Origin: Thereva unica
Lineage: Eukaryota > Arthropoda > Insecta > Diptera > Therevidae
NCBI GenBank assembly: GCA_949987705.1
Contig: OX465281.1
Span: 240,147,143 to 240,211,142, forward strand
Direction: 5' to 3'
Length of the DNA stretch: 64,000 nucleotides
Part shown: positions 12,735-21,545 of the stretch, piece by piece
How positions within the stretch are numbered: the stretch's first letter is position 1
How the letters are laid out: the number at the start of each line of letters is the position of its first letter
Made by a program: the position numbers and the translations under genes
Notes under the pieces: generated by a model
What the model was told of the DNA's origin: nothing
The model's database searches: none
Seen by the model: the letters and a program-made list of their open reading frames with translations, nothing else

Positions 12735-13125
12735 ACAGATTTTCATTCAATTCAAAAAAACAAAATTGGCCGCCATATTGGATCCACTATTTTGTTTAGT
12801 AAAAATCTAATGACGGATTTATAATAAGCGACTCCGAACAGCCATTATTGCATAATTCCATTCAATTCAATTAAAATATGAACAAAGTTGGTCGCCATAT
12901 TGGATGCGCCATTTTTTTTTTGCTTTTCAAAATCTGATAACGAATTCTTACTCAGTGCACCCTGGAAACCCCCATATACCAATTTTCATCAAATTTGCTT
13001 AATTTTTCTTAAAGTTGGTCGCCATATTGGATCCGCCATTTTGTTTTTTGAAAATCTGATAACGGATTCTTACTCAGCGACCGCGAAAACCCCCATATAC
13101 CGATTTTCATAAAAAAATAGTTTTT
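12735..13125. repeat. tandem array, ~125-bp unit, about 3 copies
   Basis: Units carry GCCATATTGGATCCGCCATT (at 12772, 12893 and 13021), then AAAATCTGATAACGGATTCT and CCCCCATATACCGATTTTCA. Spacing is about 121 and 128 bp. Copies have diverged by point changes and small indels. The array abuts the right TIR of the 11.1-13.2 kb element. Confidence 0.75.
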
Positions 13126-13199
13126 CTTAATGTAGTAAATTAATTTTGTCCAGGTTTTGGGGATTTCAGACCACTGTGCGTCGTTCGCAGCGTGTTAAC

Positions 13200-13540
13200 G
13201 GAATTATGATCTGAAGTGATTTTTATAATATTCGGTCGAGCCGTTTTTTGGTTTAAACGACATAAGTGATTTTTGTGCCTGCACGATATCGCACGTTCCA
13301 TAAAAGATATTGACTTAGTTAAGGTGCCGTTCGAAGAGTCTGAAAAGATTTTCATAAAATTTGGTCGAACGGCTTTTTTGTTTAAACGACGTTCGTGATT
13401 TTTGTACCGGCACGATACCGCATGAACCTAAAACTATATCGACTTCTTTGAGGTTCCGAAAGAATAATATTAACAAAAAAATCCTTTGAAAAAAATTTCA
13501 TAACATCCGGTCGGGCCTTTTGTTTGTTTAAATGAAAAAA
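13200..13540. repeat. tandem array, ~130-140-bp unit, 2-3 copies
   Basis: TCGGTCGAGCCGTTTTTTGG then TTTAAACGAC and GTGATTTTTGTGCC at ~13230 are repeated at ~13358 (TTGGTCGAACGGCTTTTTTG) and partly at ~13505 (CCGGTCGGGCCTTTTGTTTG). No coding sense is apparent. Confidence 0.65.
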
Positions 13541-14059
13541 CTTTGGATAAGTGTCAGAAAGACCTTAAATTGATAAGTTTTGCTAATATCTAAAAAACTC
13601 GATGTTCTAAACGAGGGGATTTTTTTGGGCTCTGTACAATGATAGCTTTCCAACAAAACATAATTGTTAAAATCCGACACTATTTAAAAATCGTGCAAAA
13701 ATTACGTAACCCTTTACAAACATTACGAATTTTTTATATTGAATCAGCACTTTTTTGACGGGAAATTGTTTTCTACGTCCTACGGTGTCAGGAAATCGCG
13801 TTTAAACGCGGAACTTTCAGTAGTTATCCAAAAATTTTGTTCTTTTGTCTGACCGATCAAATCCACATCCTAAGTAATTTTAATTAATTAATTAGTACTA
13901 CTTTTCACCAGTTTTTACGTTCTACGCCTCTTGCAGCTTGATTTTGACACACTTTCTTGTAACCGATTAACTGCAAAAGTATCGCATATGCGTAGCTCAC
14001 GTGACAATGCAATATGACATTTTTGTAAAAAAAAATTGAATTTTGAATTGTGTTTTCCC

Positions 14060-14690
14060 TTCCCGGACATGGGTATTAAATAAAACGGTATTTCGAGTAG
14101 AATACAAGTAGCTGTGTGGCATCATTCCAACTTCAAAATGGCGGCCAACCCAAGATGGCTGAAGATATAACAGAATAAAAAGTAGAAAATATAACCTATC
14201 AACTTCAAATTTTGCACATATGTATAGTTCGTGTGAAAATTCAATCGAACCATTTGGTAAAAAAATCAAGTTGGAGGTTCCAAGATGGCGGTCGAATTCT
14301 ACAATTGTGTTCCCCGATCCCGATATGGGAATCAAATCAAAGGGTATGTCAAATAAAATACAATTAGCTGTGTGGGATCCTTCCAAATTCAAAATGGTGG
14401 TAACCCAAAATGGCGGATTACCTTTTTCTTTACAAGCCACTCGGTATGGGAATCAAAAGAAAAAGGTATGACAAGTGGAATACTACTAACTGTGTGGGAC
14501 CATTCCAAATTCAAAATGGCGGCAGACACAAAATGGCGGATTACCTTTTTCTGTACAAACCACTCGGTATGGGTATCAAATGAAAGTGTATGACGAGTAA
14601 AGTACAGTAAGCTGTATAACGTCATTTTAAATCCAATATGGCGGTCACCACAAAATGGCGGAAAACATATAATAGGCTAAAAAGTAGAAA
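14060..14690. repeat. tandem array, ~125-bp unit, rich in AATGGCGG
   Basis: Units near 14320, 14446 and 14567 share GTATGGGTATCAAAT, a CTGTGTGGGA block, TTCCAAATTCAAAATGGCGG and CAAAATGGCGGATTACC. A more diverged unit begins near 14070. Overlapping open frames on both strands are by-products of the repetition. The last unit and its right flank recur inverted at 17.4-17.6 kb. Confidence 0.75.
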
Positions 14691-14734
14691 ATAAAATGTA
14701 TAGTTTAAAAACTTAAGGAATAAGAAACTTACAA

Positions 14735-14960
14735 GTAAAAAATAATTTTGAATGTAAAGCTTTTATTGCTCCAGCCAGTATATCAGAACAGCCTCCCTTA
14801 CGAAATGTAATAAGCGTGGGGCGCTGACGTAAAGTTCCAGTGTTAATAAAATAAGATAGGTTAAGAGTTCTGATATTTTACATTTCGAAAGGTAGGTCGT
14901 TCCTATAAGCAGATTAGAGTAATGAAAACTTTACATTCAAAAATATTTTCTTACAATCAC
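14735..14960. repeat. imperfect hairpin, ~78-bp arms
   Basis: Arm 14735-14812 (TTTTGAATGTAAAGC...CCTTACGAAATGTAA) is the inverted complement of arm 14880-14960 (ACATTTCGAAAGGTAGG...TTTACATTCAAAA). A third copy of the arm lies at 17380-17460 in the second orientation. This is probably the end of the same transposon that contains the 14.06-14.69 kb array. Confidence 0.65.
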
Positions 14961-17379
14961 AATCACTGAAAGTTGTTGGGCTTGATCTGATTAAGCCATA
15001 TTTCTCCAGCAGCTGCTTGCGGGTTGTTGCAGATTTGGTAAAGCCGAAAATCTTCACATCTTAGCTCCAAATGCGAAAACATTAAATATAGTTTATCCTG
15101 AAGCTCTTTGGAAAAATACCAAAAAGAACAAAACAGACGGAGAGGAACTGTTTTTTTAGGGGCACCAAATTGTGCATTTTTGGGGTGCATGGTGGGTGCC
15201 AAATTTGCAAAATAGATTAGCTTTTTGGTGCTTTTTTGGGAAAAACTATTTGGAGAGGAGGGGGCACCATAAGCAAAGCTCTGCACAGCGCGACTAATCC
15301 CCTGACATAGCAAAATCTATGCCGACGATTTTGAATGTGAACACCGCTTTTTATTATCGAATCTTAAAAAGTTGTACATACTCTACAAAAATAATTTTTT
15401 GCTAGTTATAAATAAATCAAACTTTTAGCTTTGTAAATATGGTGTCAGCTTAATGATACAAAAAGGTGTTTGTTATACTCCTAAAAATATTTTCGCACGT
15501 AAACTCAGTGCCATCTTAAGAATTTTGTTTATTATTTTTTCTGTTTGATCTAAAGCTACCTACATCTTTAACAAAAAAATACGAAGAACTGAAATACAAT
15601 TTTTTGAACTACTTGATCACAAAAACGAAATACATATACATACATAATATTCTGTTTGTATAATTTCTTTTGAAGTGCAAAGAAATTGTCAAAAAAATAC
15701 AAAAAAAAAAATGCTTTGAGAAAATATAATGACAAATTTAAAAGAATTTTATATCTTTGAAATTAATTTGATAAAAAAATTTCATTTAAAAAATAAAAAA
15801 TAAAGTAAACATTAAAACTTCTCCTTTGATTTCTTTTTATTTCTTCTTGCAGTTTCTGTGTGTTGGTTGGTAGAAAAAAATACTTTGTTCTTCCACATAA
15901 CAAAAAAAAAAAATGGACAAAAAGAATAAAAACAAACAACTTCCAGAGGGAATTATTAAAATAAATTAATAAAATTGAATGTCACGTTCTCTGTAGAGAA
16001 TTTCTTCAATTCTCAAAAAAAAAAATAAAAAAAATAATGGAAATTTTATTATTTTTGCTTTGCGAAAAGTCGCACATGTTGAATGTGTAGGCCGAACTGA
16101 GGGTTGTTTTTTTTTATCTCAGTTTTAGTAGCTAGAGAGTCCTTGATGGTATCCTGGCTGGGGCACATCAAAATCGATTGCTCTGTCTTCTATATAGTAC
16201 ATACATATATAACGGTATTTGATTATTATTTTCCATAACGAAAATGCGAAAATAATAATGGAAATTCATTAAATTCGCGTTGAAAATTAAATTACTCTTG
16301 AAATATAGTCCCTGAAACAAATAATATTCAAAAATTTCCATTAAATTAAACAGACAAGACAAGCGAGAACCTAAGCAAACGTCTCCCCACCACTTTTCAT
16401 TCATAATAAGGCCTTCTTTGTATTTCTACCCCCACCCCCATTAATCCCGCCCACCACTCACACCTTACCCCCAAAAACATATAGAAAAGAGCAACAACAA
16501 TCAGTCAGTCAGCCATCCCCACCTTTGCATTGCCGTGTATAGACGGCGCCTACACGCCACCTCCTGGCAAACTACCCAACTTCATTCATCGACTTTAAGG
16601 AATCTCATTTCACGTTGATATGAATCTGAGACTAATGATAATGGCCTAAAAGTTGGTTCCTTTGGTCCCTTTTACGGGGATACTTTATGTCTTCTCACAA
16701 AAAACATTAACTTTTAACGGTAGGGGTGGAATTTTCCACCGTAACGCCCCCCCATAATATCCCAGCGCAATAACGACGAGTTTTATTAACAGTAGATGGC
16801 AGCACTGCTGCGAAAAAGAAGAAAAACAAAAACAGTAAAATCCAAGAAGAAGAAGAATATGATGATCAAGAAGAAGAAGAATATAAACAAAAAAAAAGTG
16901 AAATAACATGAAAAGGGCAACATTTAAAGGCTCTTCCGGCGGCGCGGTCTTAATTCATTTCCGGATCATGTCGTGTGATATTAATGGATAAAATTTTCCT
17001 GTTTTCTTACGGAAATGATTGGCAGATTAAAAGTAATAAAAATCGTTTTAATTGCTTATTGGTGTCGGCGGCCAGAGGGCCTGCTGTGTTATTAATGTTA
17101 ATGGTATTAGTTGAATGGCCAGCACACCCTAATGTAAATTTAGGGAGTCCTTTTTGCGAAAAAAAAAAAAAAACAAATTTATTTTTACTTACGAAAAATC
17201 TCTTCGAACAAAATGTACATACCTAAAATAAAAAAAAAGAATGCGTTAATTAAGAGTTTTATTATATTTTGTTATGAAATTAAAGATGTATTTAAAGCTA
17301 ATTAAAAAACAACGTTAAAAATATTAATTATTTCATAAAATTTCATAAAATCGATGTAAAGGATCTTTCAACAAGTCAT
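14961..17379. other. no recognisable gene; AT-rich
   Basis: Long A/T homopolymer runs, and an AAGAAG microsatellite near 16845-16885. Open frames at 14963-15313 minus and 16168-16404 minus are unrecognised and of biased composition. Confidence 0.5.
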
Positions 17380-17612
17380 TACATTTCGTAAGGTAGGCTG
17401 TTCCCATATACTGGCTGGAGCAATAAAAACTTTAAATTCAAAATTATTTTTTACTTTTTAGTTCATTTTAAAATAAAGCCCTATTTTTTAGTCCATTATA
17501 TACGTTGCGCCATTTTGTAATTACTGCCATACTAGATTTAAAATGACGTCACTGAGCACACTGTACTATACTCTTCATACTCTTTCATATGATAAGGGGT
17601 GGAAGAACATTT
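17380..17612. repeat. inverted fragment of the 14.56-14.81 kb repeat
   Basis: Read on the minus strand this fragment follows 14560-14812 in order: the ATGAAAGTGTATGA block, AATGACGTCATTTTAAAT-type sequence, CAAAATGGCGC, and the arm ending CTTACGAAATGTAATG. It stops where RTE-like sequence begins at about 17.65 kb, so it is a truncated copy of the same family in opposite orientation. Confidence 0.7.
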
Positions 17613-17649
17613 GTAATCGACATCAACTACGTGAACGATAAAGTAGGCA

Positions 17650-18600
17650 CTTCTCTTCAACGTTGTGATCGACGCGATTATGCGTGAAGCATTCGCTGGA
17701 CGACTCGGAGTTCAATACGACGACAACAACTTCGTAACAGACTTAATGTTCGCCGACGATAGCGCTGTTTTCGCCGACACGGATGCCGAAGCAACGGACA
17801 TCTTATACGATATTTCCCGCATCGCCCAATCATACGGGTTAAAAATCAATGCGGAAAAGACCAAAGTGCTCACAACGGATGGATCAAGAGCCAGTGTTCA
17901 CCTCGATGGAACCCAAATCGAACAGGTTCCAAGGTTCAAATATTTGGGATCATTGGTTGAGGAAACGAAAGTAGCATCGACGGCCGACGTTCACAGCCGT
18001 ATCGGCCAGGCAACAGCAACATTCGCCCCGCTCAAGTGGTGCATATGAAAACGAGCAAATATCTCCATCAAAACAAAACTACGTCTTTACCGAACGTTGA
18101 TTCTTCCGATTCTTCTTTATGGATCTGAAACGTGGACACTGCTCAAACCGGACGTTAAGAAGCTCGAGGTCTTCCAAATGCGATGTTTGAGGCAGATCCT
18201 CCGTGTCTCACTCCGTGATCGCCTTCGAAACGAGGTTGTCAGACAAAGATGCGATCAGCAAACACTGATCGAAGAAGAAATGCAAAAACGTCGACTACGG
18301 TGGTTTGGACATGTTTGCCGAATGGATGATAACCGCTTGCCACGTAAACTTCTCTGGCGAGACCGTCCTGCAGACTGGAGAATACAGCGATCGGCACCGA
18401 AGAAAACCTGGTTGAAGAATATCGAGGGTGACTTAAAGAATCAACGATTATCAGTTACCGAGGCTCGAGACACCGCCAAAAACCGAGAAGAATGGAAGCG
18501 AATCGTGAATAGAGTTCGGGACCCAGCGGCACCGACAGCAGCGTATCCGTTGCGGGGACGTCCCGCTCGGACCGCCAGCTAACGGATCAAAGAAGAAGAA
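17650..18600 (+). pseudogene. RTE-like non-LTR retrotransposon, RT C-terminal half
   Basis: A 5'-truncated RT. The frame 17665-18048 starts in VIDAIMREAF and has MFADDSAVFA (catalytic ADD), LKINAEKTKVLTTDG and FKYLGSLVE. A stop after LKWCI is followed by 18097-18582 with LPILLYGSETWTLL, RWFGHVCRMDDNRLPRKLLW and a C-terminus ending LRGRPARTAS. The ORF is followed directly by an AAGAAGAAG run, a plausible microsatellite 3' tail. These motifs are usual in RTE and related endonuclease-RT elements. A second, inverted copy lies at 54.65-55.9 kb. Only one or two lesions are visible in this part, so it is among the better-preserved relics. Confidence 0.8.
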
Positions 18601-18639
18601 GAAGAACGATAAAGTGGCGAAGGACCTAGTGGTGATGGG

Positions 18640-20075
18640 TACATGCATAGCGACCACTAGCCCATCGTCTTCGAGTTGGGTCAGGGGATGAGAAAAGAGG
18701 TTCCGAAAGGCTAGAGGATGGGTCGTTAAGAAGCTCGACGCATAGGTCTTCGAGAAAGTATTCCAGCATGATGCGAGATTGGCAGGAGGTGTCAGGGAAG
18801 AGGCAGAACAAATCGAAGATTCATTGAAACAGGCACTGAGACTGTCGACATTCACCAAAATTCTGGTGGAACGCCGAGATCGATTAATGCCGAAGGGTCT
18901 AACCGAAAGTGAGAAGAGGAGGAAAACTCAGGTGGGCCCAGAAGAGGTACCTGCGGCAATGGCAAAAGAGATTCTGGAGGCTGTAAAAAAGGAAGCCATC
19001 AATAAGGCCTGTAGCATGGATTGCATGCCAAATAAAGCGGCGAAGCTAGCAGTTACGATAGCGCCAGACAGGTTCACCGATATCTTTACAGCTTGTCTGA
19101 GAGAGGGAATCTTCTCGGAGCGATGAAAACAGCAGAAATTCGTGCTCCTACCGTAGCCAAAGAAGTCTCTAGGGGACCCATCGTGCTAAACACCGATATG
19201 CCTCCTTAGTTGCATAAGCAAACTTTTCGAGCGGGTGATCTGTAACAGGACACCCCATATCCTTAGAGTCGAAAGGATAGGGGCCTGTCGCACAAGGAAT
19301 TCGGCTTTAGAAAGGCATGGTCGACAAGGTGGTTGGCATACCAAGAGCCACCATAGAGGAAAATCACTGCTGCACACTGATAACCCTTGACGTAAGAAAT
19401 GCTTTCAACGCAGCGAGGTGGAGCAAAATAGTTGAGGCCTTGATCCAGCTAGGCACACCAAAGTATCTAGTGTAAGTAGTGGCCGACTATCTTCAGAGTA
19501 GGTTGCTTCATTGTGATTCCGAAGATTGTTCGAAAGTGTTCCGCAGGGTTCCGTCCTGGGCCCTCTCCTGTGGATCGCAATATACAATGATTTTTTGGGG
19601 TTTCGTCTTCCAAAGGAAGCAGTGGCGATCGGGTTCGCGGATGACATCGGGGACATTCAGTTGTCGTAGGAAAACACCCAAATGACATCGAAATGATAGA
19701 TCAGATGATCCCCATAGATATTCTGGCGAGGGAGGGCATGCGTCTCTATGACCCAGTGTATGGTATAGATTATAGGGGAGCCAAGAAAAGTATGGCGGCA
19801 GAAGCAATGGCAAGGGAAGTGGTACGAGTCTGTCAAGATTCGTTGGACCCACACACTTATCCCTAACTTGAAAATATAGGTCAAAAAGGAGCGTTGAAAA
19901 GTGAGTTACGATCTCACGCAGCGCCTGAGTGGACAAGGGGGTATAGGAAATACCTTAACCGCTTTGGACACGATGATACACCGTTGTGTCTGGTTTGCCC
20001 AGCGATTGAAAAAATACGCAAAGCACGTCTTTACCTGTTCGAGATTCGCCGATGAAGAAATGACCGAAGCCCCAC
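18640..20075 (+). pseudogene. R1-like non-LTR retrotransposon relic
   Basis: Frame 18779-19126 covers the N-terminal RT approach (PDRFTDIFTACLREGIFSER). Shifted frames then give FVLLPKPKKS, PICLLSCISKLFERVI, TLDVRNAFNAARWSKIVEAL, a VPQGSVLGPLLW-type block (~19545) and GFADDI (~19635). After a gap, 19840-20075 encodes the terminal WTHTLIPNL...VSYDLTQRLSGQGG and a CPVCPAIE...KHV knuckle typical of R1-clade C-termini. The endonuclease and most of the thumb are missing, and at least five frame breaks are present. It begins within about 50 bp of the microsatellite tail of the RTE-like copy. Confidence 0.75.
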
Positions 20076-20082
20076 ATGAGAG

Positions 20083-20268
20083 GCGAGTCGTGTGGCATGA
20101 CAAGTCGTTTGAGCTGAAGAAAGGACATTTTCAGTCGAATTAAGATTGTCAGCTCAGGGCCTTGTAGTAGAAATTCCAAGTTGAGTTTAGGCCTCTGTGT
20201 TGAAAGTCTTAATTCGACTGAACAGTTACTTTTTTCAGCTCAAACGACTTGTCACTACACACGACTCG
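20083..20268. repeat. hairpin with ~64-bp arms
   Basis: Arm 20083-20147 (GCGAGTCGTGTGGCATGACA...CAGTCGAATTAAGATT) and arm 20204-20268 are near-perfect inverted complements around a 56-bp spacer. The arms start where the R1-like C-terminus ends. No flanking duplication could be assigned. It may be a fold-back element or an inverted duplication made at the junction. Confidence 0.75.
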
Positions 20269-20320
20269 ACTTACAGCACACGGGTCCAAGTCTCACTACC
20301 ACAGCACAGTATTGGTCGTA

Positions 20321-21270
20321 TTACTGTATGATAGAGCGAAAGTTTCGTTTTTCCATGCACAAATCTTGAGTGTAGTTTTTGGTTTGGGGAATAAAAGGCT
20401 CTATTATCTCTTCTTTTTCTTCATTTATTTTTGTAACTGCAGACCCAAGGTAGACTGTTTTATTGACTACTTCTAAGTCGTGTTCGTCGATAGTTATGTT
20501 TCTTCTCGTTCTGAATCTGGAGCGGGATTGTTGAATCATCTTTGTTTTTTCTTCATTGATCTCCAAGCTTATGTCCTTTGCCGCCTCTTTTACTTCGACA
20601 TAAGCTTATGTTGCTACCAAAAGGACCGTTCCACGATTTTCACGTCATCCGCATAACCAAGTAATTGTACAGACGGTGTTGCTATTGATGCACTTCGCTT
20701 AACTGACGTTTTTCTTAATACCCATTCTAGAGCGAGGTTTAAGAGCATTTGTTGAGCATTTGATCAGTTGAACCAGCTTTGATGGGCCCCCAAATTCCCA
20801 TAGGATCTCGTATAGCCTCTTTCTGTTTATTGAGTCATATGCCTGTTGAAAGTCGACAAATATCTGGTATACATATGTATGTATACATTCCTTGCCTAGG
20901 TTTTCTCCAGAATTTGCCTTAAGGTCAGCAGTTGGTCCGATGTTGACCTGTTTGTCCTAAAACCAGCTTGATATTCGGCTATAAGGCCTTCCGTTATAGG
21001 TTCTAGTTTTTGTTTCACAAGGATTGTGAAGGTTTTGTAGCTGGTACTGAGGTGTGAAGTGCCTCTGGTACTGAGGTGTGAAGTGCCTCTCCTTTCTTGT
21101 ATATTGGACATTAATCGCTTTCTTGCAGTCCTCTGGTATAGCTACTTCCTCCCAGATGGTGCATATGAGTTCGTGTAAGGTTTGTAATAGTTGGGGTCCT
21201 CCTTCCTTTGGCAGCTCATCTGCTATTCCATCGGCGACTGGCGATTTATTGCTGCTTTGCCTTTTTACGG
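20321..21270 (-). pseudogene. RTE-like RT relic (second lineage)
   Basis: Read from 21270 down: SPVADGIADELPKEGG, LHELICTIWEEVAIPEDCKK, GLIAEYQAGFRTNRSTSDQL, then FVDFQQAYDSINRKRLYEIL (first catalytic Asp), and after degeneration MEINEEKTKMIQ and VVNKTVYLGSAVT. The YADD block is degraded. Upstream of SPVADG the coding sequence stops at the junction with the CR1-like element's 3' end. A small piece of the same RT family is at 47.45-47.59 kb. Confidence 0.75.
21043..21090. repeat. exact 24-bp tandem duplication
   Basis: GGTACTGAGGTGTGAAGTGC plus CTCT occurs twice head to tail within the RTE-like relic and adds eight codons (STRGTSHL) to the minus frame. It is a private lesion of this copy. Confidence 0.9.
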
Positions 21271-21545
21271 CTTAATAATAATAATAGAGTTTCCCTTCTT
21301 ATGCAGAAGGCGCACTTCTCAGCTGGGCTGAGAAACATTTACCACGACCACGTGGGCTCGGCTGAGACATGCAAACATATAGAAATAAATATAAGTACTA
21401 AAACACTCTAACAAGGAAGCGTGCAACAAAGAGGGAGTGGGTACACCAAGGACTCACGTCACATTAAGAAGACTAAACATAAAAGATCAAAAACATCAAA
21501 CAGAGAAGCATGCAAAACTAAAAAGGGGAGTGAGGCACGCAGAGA
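21271..21545 (-). repeat. 3' UTR and (TTA)n tail of the CR1/Jockey-like element
   Basis: Downstream of the ORF2 stop, a ~60-bp block (GAAGCGTGCAACAAAGAG...CACGTCACATTAAGAAG at 21416-21475) is repeated at 21504-21563 (GAAGCATGCAAAACTAAA...CACGCCACATTGAGAAG), period ~88 bp. Part of the second unit overlaps the ORF end. The element stops at a TTATTATTATTA run on the minus strand (21273-21285), a typical microsatellite tail, flush against the RTE-like RT. Confidence 0.65.

Larger units (their letters stand above)
11098..13178. mobile_element. 2.1-kb element with perfect 35-bp TIRs
   Basis: The left end starts CACAGTGGTCTGAAATCCCC and continues to 11132. The exact reverse complement occupies 13144-13178. 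CGTCG lies immediately outside both ends (11093-11097 and 13179-13183), a likely 5-bp target duplication. No transposase is seen inside. The interior instead holds a retrotransposon RNase H relic (11.65-12.42 kb) and a tandem array (12.74-13.12 kb). A hAT-like CAGTGG start is present but an 8-bp duplication is not, so superfamily is unassigned. Confidence 0.75.

Noticed and set aside
14220..14625. Overlapping open frames on both strands
   Set aside because: They lie wholly in a ~125-bp tandem array; the length (not always a multiple of three) and the two-strand openness are effects of repetition.
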